A stretch of 64,000 bases of DNA, from NCBI RefSeq assembly GCF_036812735.1, contig NZ_CP117523.1:3906001-3970000 (forward strand). Direction: 5' to 3'. The position numbers were made by a program, and so were the translations under genes. Under the pieces are notes generated by a model. That model saw nothing but the letters and a program-made list of their open reading frames with translations. It had not been told where the DNA came from and searched no databases. The stretch comes from Terrisporobacter glycolicus ATCC 14880 = DSM 1288. GTDB taxonomy: Bacteria > Bacillota > Clostridia > Peptostreptococcales > Peptostreptococcaceae. Below are positions 9,743-19,077 of the stretch, piece after piece (the first letter of the stretch is position 1; the number at the start of each line of letters is the position of its first letter).

Positions 9743-9790
9743 AAAAAGGGCTGTACATACTAATTAAAATTATTATGCCAGCCCTTTTAT
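9743..9790. terminator. Bidirectional terminator between yyaC and mreB
   Basis: AAAAGGGCTG and CAGCCCTTTT flank a 25-base spacer between the convergent genes. A-tracts before the left arm and T-tracts after the right arm give uridine runs on both strands. Confidence 0.8.
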
Positions 9791-9791
9791 A

Positions 9792-10820
9792 CTATTTTTT
9801 ATTTCTTCTTTTAAATGTTCCACCTGTTTCTAGTAAATCTAAAGTACTTAATGATGAGCCTGTTCCTCTTGCAACACAAGATAAAGGTTCATCAGCAACG
9901 ATTACATTAATCCCTGTAGCTTCTTCAATTCTCTTATCTAGATTTCTTAATAAAGCCCCTCCGCCAGTCATTACTATACCAGACGTACTTATATCCGCTG
10001 CCAATTCAGGTGGTATTTTTTCTAATACAACTCTAGTTGTAGCTACTATTTGCTTTATACATTCTTCTAAAGCTTCTGCTATTTCTTGTGAACTTACTTC
10101 TATAGTTTCTGGTAAACCTTTTATTATGTTTCTACCACTTATTTTCATAAATTGTTCTTCACTATCTTTCATTGCTGTTCCAATTTCTACTTTTAGCTTT
10201 TCTGCACTTCTCTCTCCTATAAGAAGATTATGCTTTTTCTTAATATACGCTACTATGGCAGTATCAAACTTATCTCCGCCTATTTTTATTGAGTCACTAA
10301 CTACTGCCCCTCCAAGAGATATAACAGCTATGTCTGTAGTTCCTCCACCTATATCTATTACCATATTTCCATTTGGTAAAGATATATCCATACCCGCACC
10401 TATTGCTGCTGCAATTGGTTCTTCTATTATATATACTTCTCTTGCTCCTGCTTCTCTAGTTGCTTCCTCTACTGCTCTTTTTTCAACTTCTGTTACACCT
10501 GTTGGTACACATACCATTATTCTTGGCATTACAAGTCTTCTAAATCCTTTTTTCTCAACTATCTTTTCTGTAAAGTATTTTAACATTTTTTCAGTTGCTT
10601 CATAATCAGAAATAACACCATCTTTTAACGGTCTTATTGCCACTATATTGGCAGGTGTTCTCCCTATCATTTTTCTTGCTTCATTTCCAACTGCTAAAAC
10701 TGTATTTGTATTTTTTTCAATTGCAACTACCGACGGCTCTTCTAGTACTATGCCCTTACCATCCACATATACTAAGACATTTGCCGTACCTAAATCTATT
10801 CCTATATCTGCTCCAGCCAT
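9792..10820 (-). CDS. mreB: MreB/Mbl-type actin-like cell-shape protein
   Basis: Membrane-associated actin homologue that guides lateral wall synthesis. Actin-fold ATP motifs are seen: phosphate-1 DIGIDLGTANVLVY at residues 4-17, phosphate-2 VIDIGGGTTDIAVI in the middle, and the adenosine motif GIVMTGGGALLRNLD near the C-terminus. I place the start at the ATG at 10820 (342 residues) because AAAGGAG precedes it; an upstream in-frame ATG at 10844 lacks such a site. The position beside spoIIID matches mbl in Bacillus subtilis, so Mbl is an equally good name. mreC and mreD are not adjacent. Confidence 0.95.
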   Translation of the reverse strand: MAGADIGIDLGTANVLVYVDGKGIVLEEPSVVAIEKNTNTVLAVGNEARKMIGRTPANIVAIRPLKDGVISDYEATEKMLKYFTEKIVEKKGFRRLVMPRIMVCVPTGVTEVEKRAVEEATREAGAREVYIIEEPIAAAIGAGMDISLPNGNMVIDIGGGTTDIAVISLGGAVVSDSIKIGGDKFDTAIVAYIKKKHNLLIGERSAEKLKVEIGTAMKDSEEQFMKISGRNIIKGLPETIEVSSQEIAEALEECIKQIVATTRVVLEKIPPELAADISTSGIVMTGGGALLRNLDKRIEEATGINVIVADEPLSCVARGTGSSLSTLDLLETGGTFKRRNKK

Positions 10821-11074
10821 ATTTTCACTCCTTTTATTATTCATATATATTAAACTTTATTTGATTTCTCTTAAAGACCTCTATGTTACAAGATATACAA
10901 AAAAATAATATAAGTCAAGAAAAAAATGCAGGTTTTGTCCTATATTTTTTACCTATAATATTTTTATTTTTGTTTTATATTATTATTTATTTTTATAATT
11001 TAATTTTTTTGATTTTCGTGTCGTTTTTTAGCATAAAATCTGAATAACATTATTATATTGAAATCTTTAAAAAT

Positions 11075-11107
11075 CAAAAAAGTGCAGGATATACCTACAC
11101 TTTTTTT
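11075..11107 (-). terminator. Rho-independent terminator overlapping the end of spoIIID
   Basis: An 11-bp stem with one G-U pair (AAAAGTGTAGG with CCTGCACTTTT) includes the last codons and stop of spoIIID and is followed by TTGATTTTT. Confidence 0.75.
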
Positions 11108-11352
11108 TCGCTTTCATATTTAAGCTTAGTTGCCATACCACCTCGAATATGTCTTTCTGATTTATTCTTTTCTAAAACTCTCTTAACCTCTAAAGCTAGA
11201 GAAGGATTGATTTCTTCTAATCGTTCCGTTACATCCTTATGAATAGTACTTTTACTTACACCAAAAGTTTTAGCGGTTTGTCTTACTGTTGTATTTTTTT
11301 CTAATATATATTTTGCTACAATAACTGCCCTTTCCTCTATATAGGATCTCAC
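11095..11352 (-). CDS. spoIIID: Mother-cell transcription factor SpoIIID
   Basis: Small DNA-binding protein that activates and represses sigma-E regulon genes in the mother cell, setting up the sigma-E to sigma-K switch. The 85-residue product has a helix-turn-helix (TVRQTAKTFGVSKSTIHKDV) and a basic C-terminal helix (KNKSERHIRGGMATKLKY), both diagnostic. I chose the GTG at 11352 (reading VRSYIEER) because AGGGGGG lies seven bases upstream. In-frame ATGs further up overlap that site. Its order beside spoIIQ, spoIID and mreB is conserved in Firmicutes. Confidence 0.97.
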   Translation of the reverse strand: MRSYIEERAVIVAKYILEKNTTVRQTAKTFGVSKSTIHKDVTERLEEINPSLALEVKRVLEKNKSERHIRGGMATKLKYESEKKV

Positions 11353-11402
11353 TCCCTTCCCCCCTAACATCATATCCTTATTGATATATATGAGAGAAAG
11401 TC

Positions 11403-11444
11403 AAAAAATATAACAGGCCCAATCAAATATGATTGAACCTGTTA
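11403..11444 (-). terminator. Rho-independent terminator after spoIIQ
   Basis: A 14-bp stem with two G-U pairs (AACAGGTTCAATCA side with TGATTGGGCCTGTT side) is followed by ATATTTTTTG on the minus strand, just past the spoIIQ stop. Confidence 0.85.
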
Positions 11445-11448
11445 AGCT

Positions 11449-12087
11449 TTATTCTAATAAACTCATTGGATTAATAGCTGTGTTATTTTTGTATGCTTCT
11501 AAGTGAACATGTACTCCACTTAAACATTCTACATCACTAGTATTACCTGCATACCCTATACATTGGCCTTCTTTTATTTCATCGCCTTTTTTTACTGTAA
11601 TATTCTTACCTAAACTAGAATATACAAATACAGTATCTTTACCAGATTTAATTTTTACAGACATACCATATTCATCGTCATCATATACATCTAATACTGT
11701 ACCAGGAGTTAGTGATTTAACTTCTTGATTTTCATTTGCTTCTATGTCTATCGCCTTATGTATTTCCCAAACTTCTAAAGTTTCTGAATAGCTTGGCTCT
11801 TTTTCTGAATAATCTCTTATTACTTGATTTCCTAAGTAGCTTATTTTGTTATGTTCAGCTTCTTTTGCTTTTGCTAAGTTTTGATCAGAATCTGTAGCAG
11901 TTGGAAGAACATCATTTTTTTCATCTTCAGTTAAATGTATTTCATCTTCACTTTTTGTTGGAGTATTCTTCGATAATAAATTATCTACATTTTTGTTAGT
12001 AAACCAAATTCCTCCAATGGCTAAAATACAGATACATATAAATAAGGATAAATAAAAAGCATCCTTTTCTAATAATTTCTTTTTCAT
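11449..12087 (-). CDS. spoIIQ: SpoIIQ, forespore engulfment protein with LytM (M23) endopeptidase domain
   Basis: Forespore membrane protein that pairs with mother-cell SpoIIIAH across the intermembrane space to drive engulfment and form the feeding channel. Residues about 11-30 form a single N-terminal membrane helix. The LytM domain (about 105-212) keeps zinc ligands H110, D114 (HKAID) and H195 in the HVH motif at 193-195. B. subtilis SpoIIQ has a degenerate site, whereas the C. difficile protein is an active zinc endopeptidase, and this sequence follows the latter. 212 residues; GGAGG precedes the ATG. Sigma-F control is expected from the family, but I did not identify a promoter. Confidence 0.96.
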   Translation of the reverse strand: MKKKLLEKDAFYLSLFICICILAIGGIWFTNKNVDNLLSKNTPTKSEDEIHLTEDEKNDVLPTATDSDQNLAKAKEAEHNKISYLGNQVIRDYSEKEPSYSETLEVWEIHKAIDIEANENQEVKSLTPGTVLDVYDDDEYGMSVKIKSGKDTVFVYSSLGKNITVKKGDEIKEGQCIGYAGNTSDVECLSGVHVHLEAYKNNTAINPMSLLE

Positions 12088-12171
12088 GTTGTACCTCCAA
12101 ATATATTAATACATATTTAGATTATTAACTAATAATTAATATTTATACAACATTTTTACATTTTTGGTATA

Positions 12172-13188
12172 TTAATACATATCTTTTATTTCACTATCTT
12201 TAAAATAGTGAAACAATATATCATAATACTTATATCCTTTCTTTGCCATTCCTTCTGCGCCCCATTGACTCATTCCTACACCATGACCATAGCCTTTTAC
12301 ATTGAAGTTTATTTCATCATTATTATAATTTATAGTAAAGTTAGCGGAATTCAAATTCAATATTTTTCTCATATCAGTCCCACTTATTTTAACATTTCCT
12401 ACTTCAACTGTTTTTACACATCCACCTTCCGTCCTGTTCACTATACTTACTTGTTTATCTAATTTGTCTAAAGATATGTTTATCTGCGGATATATATTTT
12501 TTATGTATTTAATAAACTTACTCTTTTTTATTGAGTAAGTAGTTGAGTATTTAGGTGATTGTTCTTCAAATGGGCTATTAACAGATACTAAATATGGATA
12601 TTGGGTAGAGAAAACATCTTTGCTATTTTCAGTTTTACCTGAAGAAGTTGAAAAATATAAAGGTAAAATTGCCTTATCATCATAAGTCACAATTTGACCC
12701 TTAGTATCATCTACGGCTTTTTTTACTTTAACATAATCACCTTCTATCCAATCTTCGCCCTTCACCTTTTTTAAATCCTTATATGATGTGTAAGCTTGGC
12801 AGTGAGCAGAGTTTGTACAAACTGTTGCATTTTTGTGTCCAGATGTAATGTTATTTTCCATTTTATACATAACATAAGTTCTCGCAGCTATAGCTTGAGC
12901 TTTTAAAGCTTCTACATCAAATGTTGATGGCATTTCACTAGACAATACTCCATAGAGGTATTCTTCAATATCCATTTTCTCTATTTTATTTTCATTTACT
13001 TTGTAAACATTTATATTTGGTGATTTTTTATCTACTTTTTCATAAGTAATATCTTCAGCAATCTTTTTAGTAATTTTATCCTTTACAATTGGAGTTCCCG
13101 AGTCTCCATAAAAAACTAAACTTCCAATTACCGATACTATAACAAACGAAAGAGATAGTAATAAAATAAAAATAAAAGGTTTTTTCAT
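12172..13188 (-). CDS. spoIID: SpoIID, lytic transglycosylase of the engulfment machine
   Basis: Mother-cell peptidoglycan lytic transglycosylase that acts with SpoIIP and SpoIIM to thin septal murein. A membrane anchor occupies residues 5-27. The catalytic motif SSEMPSTFDVEALKAQAIAA puts the general-acid glutamate at E85. H118, C124 and C130 have the same spacing (33, then 6 and 6) as the published C. difficile catalytic Glu and zinc ligands. The C-terminus has GYGHGVGMSQWGAEGMA. The ATG at 13188 has AGGAGG upstream. Unusually, this start codon lies inside one arm of a perfect 15-bp inverted repeat (see findings). Confidence 0.97.
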   Translation of the reverse strand: MKKPFIFILLLSLSFVIVSVIGSLVFYGDSGTPIVKDKITKKIAEDITYEKVDKKSPNINVYKVNENKIEKMDIEEYLYGVLSSEMPSTFDVEALKAQAIAARTYVMYKMENNITSGHKNATVCTNSAHCQAYTSYKDLKKVKGEDWIEGDYVKVKKAVDDTKGQIVTYDDKAILPLYFSTSSGKTENSKDVFSTQYPYLVSVNSPFEEQSPKYSTTYSIKKSKFIKYIKNIYPQINISLDKLDKQVSIVNRTEGGCVKTVEVGNVKISGTDMRKILNLNSANFTINYNNDEINFNVKGYGHGVGMSQWGAEGMAKKGYKYYDILFHYFKDSEIKDMY

Positions 13189-13234
13189 ATATCTTCCTCC
13201 TAAGATTTAAGCTTCTTAAATATATGAAAAAACC
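13178..13234 (-). promoter_or_regulatory. Long hairpin spanning the spoIID start; possible murA terminator or translation control
   Basis: GGTTTTTTCATATAT (13178-13192) is perfectly complementary to 13220-13234, a 15-bp stem with a 27-base loop. In the mRNA the loop holds the AGGAGG ribosome-binding site and the 3' arm holds the spoIID AUG. The sequence after the stem is uridine-rich, so it could also act as an imperfect murA terminator. Confidence 0.5.
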
Positions 13235-13254
13235 CTTTTTTTTATTACTAATTC

Positions 13255-14505
13255 TTATTCAACTATCTCTATATTACCACCTAATGCAGTTATTTTTTTA
13301 TCAATATCCACATAGCCTCTTTGTATATGATAAATTTCTCCTATTTCAGTTTCACCTTCTGCTATAAGACCACAAAGTATCAATGCAGCTCCAGCTCTTA
13401 AATCAGTGGCATTTACTTTAGCTCCATTTAATTCTTCTACGCCTTCCACAACAGCCGTTCTACCTTCTATTTTAATGTTTGCTCCCATTCTATTGAATTC
13501 AGCAACATGCATAAACCTATTTTCAAATACTGTTTCTATAACTACTCCCGTTCCTTTTGCAACAGTAAGCATAGCCATAAATTGAGCTTGAACATCTGTT
13601 GGGAAACCTGGGTGTGGTAAAGTTTTTATATCTATAGATTTTAATTTGTCTGGACCTACTACTCTTATAGAATTATCCATTTCTATAATATGACAACCAG
13701 CTTCTCTTAATTTTGCTGTCACAGGTTTTAAGTGCTCAAGAATTATATTTTCAATAGTTATATCACCTTTTGTCATAGCTGCAGCTACCATAAAAGTAGC
13801 GGCTTCTATTCTATCAGGTATTACATCATGTTCTGTAGCTTTTAATTCTTTCACACCTTTTATTCTTATTGTATTTGTTCCTGCACCTCTAACATCTGCT
13901 CCCATTTCATTTAAGAAGTTAGCTAAATCAACTATTTCTGGTTCTTCTGCAGCATTTTCTATTATAGTAGTTCCTTCTGCTAATACTGCTGCCATCATTA
14001 TATTTTCAGTAGCTCCTACCGATGGAAAATCTAAGTATAGCTTGCTACCAGATAATCTATCTGTTTTAGCTTCTACAAACCCATGATCCATAACTACATT
14101 TGCACCTAAAGCTTTAAATCCTTTTAAGTGTAAATCTATTGGTCTAGTACCTATAGCACATCCCCCTGGCATAGATATTCTAGTTTGATTAAATCTTGCT
14201 AGTAATGGTCCCATTACTAAGAAAGAAGCTCTCATTTTTCTAACTAATTCATATGGAGCATCATAAGTTGTTAAATTAGTTGCATCAACAGTTAATGTAG
14301 TTCCTTTATATTCAACTTCAGCACCTAAATGTCTTAATAAATCTGATATAACATGTACATCTTTTAAATTTGGTACTTCTCTAAGTACTGATTTTCCTTT
14401 TGCTAATAATGTTGCTGCTATTATTGGTAATACAGCATTTTTTGCACCATCTATTCTAACACTACCTTTAAGTGGATTACTCTTTTTTACTATTATTTTA
14501 GCCAT
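13255..14505 (-). CDS. murA: UDP-N-acetylglucosamine 1-carboxyvinyltransferase MurA
   Basis: First committed step of peptidoglycan synthesis: transfers enolpyruvate from PEP to UDP-GlcNAc in the cytosol. 416 residues is full length. The PEP-binding catalytic cysteine is C116 in the loop [14 protein letters not shown], so the product should be fosfomycin-sensitive by family rule (Cys, not Asp). N-terminal [20 protein letters not shown] and the [14 protein letters not shown] segment are typical. It starts 22 bases after the ywmB-like gene stops and precedes spoIID, as in the B. subtilis ywmB-murAA-spoIID cluster. Confidence 0.98.
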   Translation of the reverse strand: MAKIIVKKSNPLKGSVRIDGAKNAVLPIIAATLLAKGKSVLREVPNLKDVHVISDLLRHLGAEVEYKGTTLTVDATNLTTYDAPYELVRKMRASFLVMGPLLARFNQTRISMPGGCAIGTRPIDLHLKGFKALGANVVMDHGFVEAKTDRLSGSKLYLDFPSVGATENIMMAAVLAEGTTIIENAAEEPEIVDLANFLNEMGADVRGAGTNTIRIKGVKELKATEHDVIPDRIEAATFMVAAAMTKGDITIENIILEHLKPVTAKLREAGCHIIEMDNSIRVVGPDKLKSIDIKTLPHPGFPTDVQAQFMAMLTVAKGTGVVIETVFENRFMHVAEFNRMGANIKIEGRTAVVEGVEELNGAKVNATDLRAGAALILCGLIAEGETEIGEIYHIQRGYVDIDKKITALGGNIEIVE

Positions 14506-14527
14506 TGTTTGTCTCTCCTCATTAAAC

Positions 14528-15262
14528 TTAATAATCTAATTTTATTATGGGTGTAGCCATGTAGATTAAAGTCTTATCTTCATTCTCGCTATACCTAATT
14601 CCTATATTTAAATTGATCTTATTTTCTAAATAATCTAAATCGTTTTCTGTTAACAAATTACTATACGCTGTAACAGAAAACAAGTTATTTTCTCTTACTC
14701 TATCTATTTCCTTCGCATTCATATTATACAATATATTTTCTAAAATATCATTAGATTTATATAATTGTAATTTTTTTGTATATTCTCCAGCCATACAAAT
14801 ATAAATATCTACATCATTTGTATGTCTATGAAGTATATCATCTAAGTTTCGATAAATATCTCCTATATTTTTATATACCTTATTGCTTAATATGTCAATA
14901 ATTATATAGTATTCTTTACTATTTTTTTTGATTGCTGTAAATGATACATTGTAAGAGTTATCTTTAATTTGAGCATAGATTTTAACTCCATTGTCATCTT
15001 CTTCTCTCAATTTAATTTTATCTGAATTTAAATTTAAACAATTTACAATATCTGTACACATATTTTCTATTTGTTTTTTGTTATTTATATCTGATACTAC
15101 ACAATTAATTTTTATATTGTAAAACTTAAAATTCGCTTCTGTTTGCTCAAATGCATTTATAAAATTATCAGTCCATGTATTATATTTTACACTTGCATAA
15201 GATGTAAATATTCCTATGATGAATAATAGTAAGAAAGTTGTAACAAATTTTATAACTTTCAT
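14528..15262 (-). CDS. YwmB-like secreted/anchored protein
   Basis: A hydrophobic segment at residues 3-24 suggests a signal anchor, with the rest outside the cell. The 244-residue product has no catalytic motif that I recognise. Placement directly upstream of murA and spoIID matches ywmB of B. subtilis, whose family has a TATA-box-binding-protein-like fold and no known function. I base the call on position, size and topology more than on motif identity. It appears co-transcribed with murA (22-base gap). Confidence 0.7.
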   Translation of the reverse strand: MKVIKFVTTFLLLFIIGIFTSYASVKYNTWTDNFINAFEQTEANFKFYNIKINCVVSDINNKKQIENMCTDIVNCLNLNSDKIKLREEDDNGVKIYAQIKDNSYNVSFTAIKKNSKEYYIIIDILSNKVYKNIGDIYRNLDDILHRHTNDVDIYICMAGEYTKKLQLYKSNDILENILYNMNAKEIDRVRENNLFSVTAYSNLLTENDLDYLENKINLNIGIRYSENEDKTLIYMATPIIKLDY

Positions 15263-15387
15263 AGTAAATCCCCCTTAATAGTTTGTTTGTGTTAACTTTT
15301 ATTTAAATTATTGACATTATCAAAAAGGATATACGATTTAATATGATTAAAATTAATATTTCTAACATAACAAATAATTGTTTAAGA

Positions 15388-15422
15388 ACAAAAAGGTTAT
15401 ATACTTTTAGTATATAACCTTC
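15388..15422 (-). terminator. Rho-independent terminator after glmS
   Basis: A perfect 12-bp stem (AAGGTTATATAC with its complement, five-base loop) is followed by TTTTTG on the minus strand, 30 bases past the glmS stop. Confidence 0.9.
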
Positions 15423-15451
15423 TATATTATTTATTGTCTAATTGTTTTCTA

Positions 15452-17278
15452 TTATTCAACTGTAACTGACTTAGCTAAATTTCTAGGCTTATCTATGTCG
15501 CATCCTCTCATTTGAGCTACATGATAAGAAAGTAGTTGCATTGGTACAACAGCTGTTATACTCGCAAACATATCATCAATTTCTGGTATATATATTACTC
15601 TATCAGCTGATTTTTCTACTTCTTTATTGTGCTCTTTAGCTATTGCTATAACTTTAGCTCCCCTAGCTTTAACTTCTTGCATATTTGAAAGCATCTTTTC
15701 AAATAACTGCTCTTGAGTAGCTAAAACTAAAACAGGAGTTCCTTCTTCTATTAAAGCTATTGTTCCATGTTTTAATTCTCCAGCAGCGAAAGCTTCAGCA
15801 TGCATATAAGATATTTCTTTTATTTTTAAAGAACCTTCCATAGCCAATGCATAATCAATTCCTCTACCTAAATAGAACATATCATTTTTATCTTTTATTT
15901 CACTTGCTATTTCTTTTAGTAACTCATCACATTGTAATACTTTTTCAACTTGTGATGGCATCTCTTTTAATTTGCCTATCATTTCAAAGTATTCTTCTTC
16001 ACTTATAGTTCCTTTTGTCATAGCCAAGTTTAATGCTATCATATAAAATGCTGTTAATTGTGTTGTATAAGCTTTTGTAGATGCAACTGCTATCTCTGGA
16101 CCTGCCCATGTGTAGAATATATCGTCAGACTCTCTAGCTATTGATGAACCAACAACATTAGTTATTGATAATACTCTAGCACCTTTTGATTTGGCATCTC
16201 TAAGTGCTGCTAAAGTATCAGCTGTTTCTCCTGATTGACTTACTATTATTATTAAAGTATTTTCATCTACAAATGGATCGCTATATCTAAATTCAGAAGC
16301 TATATCAGCTATTACTGGTATTTTAGCGAATTTTTCTATAGCATATTTTCCAACAAGTCCTGCATGATAAGCAGTACCACAAGCTACTATATAAACTTTG
16401 TTTATTTTATCTAAATCTTCTTTAGTTATTTTTATATCGTCTAGTTTTATTCTTCCATTTTCGTCTAATCTTCTAAGAAGAGTATCTTCTACACCTTTTG
16501 GTTGTTCGTAGATTTCTTTTGCCATGAAACTATCAAATCCACCTTTAGATGCTGCTTCCACATCCCAAGTTATTTCACTTACTTCTTTTTCTACTACTTC
16601 TTTATTTTCATTTAAAACAGTTACTTTATTTCCTTCTATGTGAACAAATTCACCATTTTCTAAGAAGTAAACATTTCTTGTATATTTTAATATTGCAGGT
16701 ATATCAGATGCCACCATATTTTCATCTTCACCTAAACCTACAACTAATGGACTGTCTTTTCTTACTGCTACTAATTCATTTGCATTGTCAGCACATACTA
16801 CGCCTAGTGCATATGCTCCTCTGAACCTTTCAGTTGCTTTATATACTGCTTCTAAAAGATTTCCTTCATAGTATTTACTTACCATGTGAGCTACTATTTC
16901 TGTATCTGTTTGAGATAAGAATTTAACTCCTTCAGATTCTAATTCAGCTTTTAATTCAAGGTAATTTTCTATTATACCATTGTGAACAACTGCTATAGTT
17001 TTATCCATATTGTAATGAGGATGTGAGTTTACATCTGATGGTTCTCCATGAGTAGCCCATCTTGTATGCCCTATTCCTAAATGTCCATCAATAGGATTTT
17101 TTTGTAGATCATCAGCAAGTATTGCTAACCTACCTTTGAACTTTCTTATTTCTAATTCGTCACCAGTATTTACGGCAACACCTGCAGAGTCATATCCTCT
17201 GTACTCTAATTTTGACAGACCTTCTATTAATACTTCTGTTGCCTGTCTTCTTCCTAAATATCCAACTATTCCACACAT
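15452..17278 (-). CDS. glmS: Glutamine--fructose-6-phosphate aminotransferase (isomerizing)
   Basis: Makes glucosamine-6-phosphate from fructose-6-phosphate and glutamine, feeding UDP-GlcNAc for murein. The product starts MCGIVGYLGRRQA, exposing the N-terminal nucleophile Cys after Met removal. The glutaminase domain covers about 1-240 and two SIS sugar-isomerase domains follow (VACGTAYHAGLVGKY, IIVSQSGETADT, STKAYTTQL). The C-terminus DKPRNLAKSVTVE is canonical. 608 residues. A glmS ribozyme lies immediately upstream, so expression is under glucosamine-6-phosphate feedback. Confidence 0.99.
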   Translation of the reverse strand: MCGIVGYLGRRQATEVLIEGLSKLEYRGYDSAGVAVNTGDELEIRKFKGRLAILADDLQKNPIDGHLGIGHTRWATHGEPSDVNSHPHYNMDKTIAVVHNGIIENYLELKAELESEGVKFLSQTDTEIVAHMVSKYYEGNLLEAVYKATERFRGAYALGVVCADNANELVAVRKDSPLVVGLGEDENMVASDIPAILKYTRNVYFLENGEFVHIEGNKVTVLNENKEVVEKEVSEITWDVEAASKGGFDSFMAKEIYEQPKGVEDTLLRRLDENGRIKLDDIKITKEDLDKINKVYIVACGTAYHAGLVGKYAIEKFAKIPVIADIASEFRYSDPFVDENTLIIIVSQSGETADTLAALRDAKSKGARVLSITNVVGSSIARESDDIFYTWAGPEIAVASTKAYTTQLTAFYMIALNLAMTKGTISEEEYFEMIGKLKEMPSQVEKVLQCDELLKEIASEIKDKNDMFYLGRGIDYALAMEGSLKIKEISYMHAEAFAAGELKHGTIALIEEGTPVLVLATQEQLFEKMLSNMQEVKARGAKVIAIAKEHNKEVEKSADRVIYIPEIDDMFASITAVVPMQLLSYHVAQMRGCDIDKPRNLAKSVTVE

Positions 17279-17334
17279 ATTATGTGTCCTCCTAAAAATA
17301 TTATTTTATATATTTTTAGAGTTAGGTCATGAAA

Positions 17335-17507
17335 AAGCTTACTTGAGTTTTCCTTTGTCCACAGAATCACTTCTATGATTTGAAAAAACCTTAACGATGG
17401 TAAACACACCGCAGAGCATCCGCCGAAAAATCGATTAACTCTGTCCTCGTCAACTTAACCCCCAATACTACTAATAAAAAATCATGTTATTGTTAAGTTC
17501 TGGCGCT
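17335..17507 (-). promoter_or_regulatory. glmS self-cleaving ribozyme/riboswitch
   Basis: The minus strand reads AGCGCCAGAACUU at 17507-17495, with predicted cleavage between A17507 and G17506. Downstream lie GUUGACGAGGACAGAGUUA, the UCGGCGGAUGCUCUGCGG core and CAUCGUUAAGG, ending with the ACAAAGG-containing 3' helices. Glucosamine-6-phosphate is the cofactor for cleavage, which destabilises glmS mRNA. The cleavage site is only 45 bases after the glmM stop, and no promoter is evident between, so the ribozyme probably acts on a glmM-glmS transcript. Confidence 0.97.
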
Positions 17508-17511
17508 TATA

Positions 17512-17546
17512 AAGTAAATACTAAGATTTTTTCTTAGTATTTACTT
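17512..17546 (-). other. 14-bp hairpin between glmM and the glmS ribozyme, lacking a uridine tract
   Basis: AAGTAAATACTAAG and its exact complement flank a seven-base A-rich loop (minus strand). It starts five bases after the glmM stop and ends four bases before the ribozyme cleavage site. The next bases are UAUAAGCGCC, so it does not look like a standard terminator. Confidence 0.7.
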
Positions 17547-17551
17547 GTAGT

Positions 17552-18898
17552 TTACGATAATTTTTCTTTTATAAGATTAGCTAAGTTATTAGCTAACTCA
17601 TTGATTTGACCTTCCTCTTTACCCTCTAGCATAACTCTGACTAATGGTTGTGTTCCAGATGGTCTAATTAATACCCTTCCACAACCTTCCATTAATTCTT
17701 CTATTCTTGCTATTTCATCTTTTATTTCTTCAACTTCCATGAATTTATTCTTCACTTCGTTTTTTACTTCTACATTTACTAATACTTGTGGGTAAACACT
17801 CATTATTGAAGCTAATTCTGATAAAGTTTTATTTTCTTCTTTTATTATCTTAGATAACATTAATGAACTTAAAACTCCATCTCCTGTAGTGTTATAATCA
17901 AGGAATATCATATGTCCTGATTGTTCTCCACCTAAGTTAAAGTTACCTTTTTTCATGGCTTCTATAACATATCTATCTCCTACATCTGTAGTTTCTAGAT
18001 TTATACCATGTTCTCTTGCTGCAACATTTAATCCTATGTTAGTCATAACAGTTATTACTAATGTATCATTTGACAGTTGTTTTTTCTTCTTAAGATATAC
18101 TGCACTTAATATCATTATATGGTCACCGTCTACAATGTTTCCATTTTCATCAACAGCAATTAATCTATCTGCATCTCCATCATATGCTAACCCTAAGTCT
18201 GCCTTATTTTCTACTACAGATTTTTGTAACATTCCTGGGTGTGTAGATCCACATTTATCATTTATATTCTTTCCATTTGGAGTTGTATTTATATCTATAA
18301 CATTTGCTCCCAATTCTCTAAATACTATTGGTGCAACTTCATAAGAAGCTCCATTAGCGCAATCTAAAACTACTTTCATTCCAGCTAAGTCTACATTTAT
18401 TATAGATTTTAAATAATCTGCATAGTCTCTTAAAGCATTATGCTCATGATTTATAACTCCTACATTTTCTCCAACGGGATTACAATTTACTTTTTCTATA
18501 TCTTCAATATATTTTTCTATTTCTAATTCTATTTCATCATCTAGCTTATATCCATCTTTATTAAAGAATTTGATACCATTGTCTTCCATAGGGTTATGTG
18601 ATGCTGATATAACAACACCACAGTCTGCATTATATTTTCTTGTCAAATATGCAACTGCTGGCGTTGGGATAACTCCTACAGGAATTATATCGCACCCAAC
18701 TGACATTAATCCAGCGATTAACGCTGACTCTAACATGTCTCCTGACATTCTTGTATCTTTTCCTACTACAACTTTTACTCTATGGTCTCCTTGAGCTAAA
18801 ACATATCCTCCAGCTCTACCTAATCTATATGCTAAATCACAAGTAAGCTCTGTATTAGCAACTCCTCTTACTCCATCTGTTCCAAAATATTTTCTCAT
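17552..18898 (-). CDS. glmM: Phosphoglucosamine mutase
   Basis: Converts glucosamine-6-phosphate to glucosamine-1-phosphate, the step after GlmS. The active-site phosphoserine is S100 in ISASHNPMEDNG. The metal loop DGDADRLIAVDENG and the sugar-specificity loop GGEQSGH are present. Phosphate-binding RPSGTQPLVRVMLEG is near the C-terminus. The ATG at 18898 gives 448 residues; a TTG directly before it is a less likely start. GlmM commonly neighbours cdaA-cdaR, but here about 5 kb of catabolic genes separates them. Confidence 0.98.
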   Translation of the reverse strand: MRKYFGTDGVRGVANTELTCDLAYRLGRAGGYVLAQGDHRVKVVVGKDTRMSGDMLESALIAGLMSVGCDIIPVGVIPTPAVAYLTRKYNADCGVVISASHNPMEDNGIKFFNKDGYKLDDEIELEIEKYIEDIEKVNCNPVGENVGVINHEHNALRDYADYLKSIINVDLAGMKVVLDCANGASYEVAPIVFRELGANVIDINTTPNGKNINDKCGSTHPGMLQKSVVENKADLGLAYDGDADRLIAVDENGNIVDGDHIMILSAVYLKKKKQLSNDTLVITVMTNIGLNVAAREHGINLETTDVGDRYVIEAMKKGNFNLGGEQSGHMIFLDYNTTGDGVLSSLMLSKIIKEENKTLSELASIMSVYPQVLVNVEVKNEVKNKFMEVEEIKDEIARIEELMEGCGRVLIRPSGTQPLVRVMLEGKEEGQINELANNLANLIKEKLS

Positions 18899-19012
18899 CA
18901 AAAAGCTCCTTTCATAACGAGAATATCTATATCCATAAAATTATTTTTATCAGTTTATGTATTAAATATTAGTCTTTAATTATAACCATAGGATTATTTT
19001 AATACTTAAACG

Positions 19013-19048
19013 AAAAAAAGACAATAGAATTATTTCTATTGCCTTTTT
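19013..19048 (-). terminator. Rho-independent terminator after the 2-oxoacid oxidoreductase operon
   Basis: A hairpin GCAATAGAA-ATAA-TTCTATTGT is followed by seven uridines on the minus strand, 30 bases past the last stop. Confidence 0.85.
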
Positions 19049-19077
19049 TATATAATATAAAAATTTTATTTTTTAAA

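Noticed and set aside
9775-10605. 276-codon plus-strand frame opposite mreB
   Set aside because: Antisense shadow of a strongly conserved gene, with low-complexity Ser/Pro/Ile composition and no ribosome-binding site of note.
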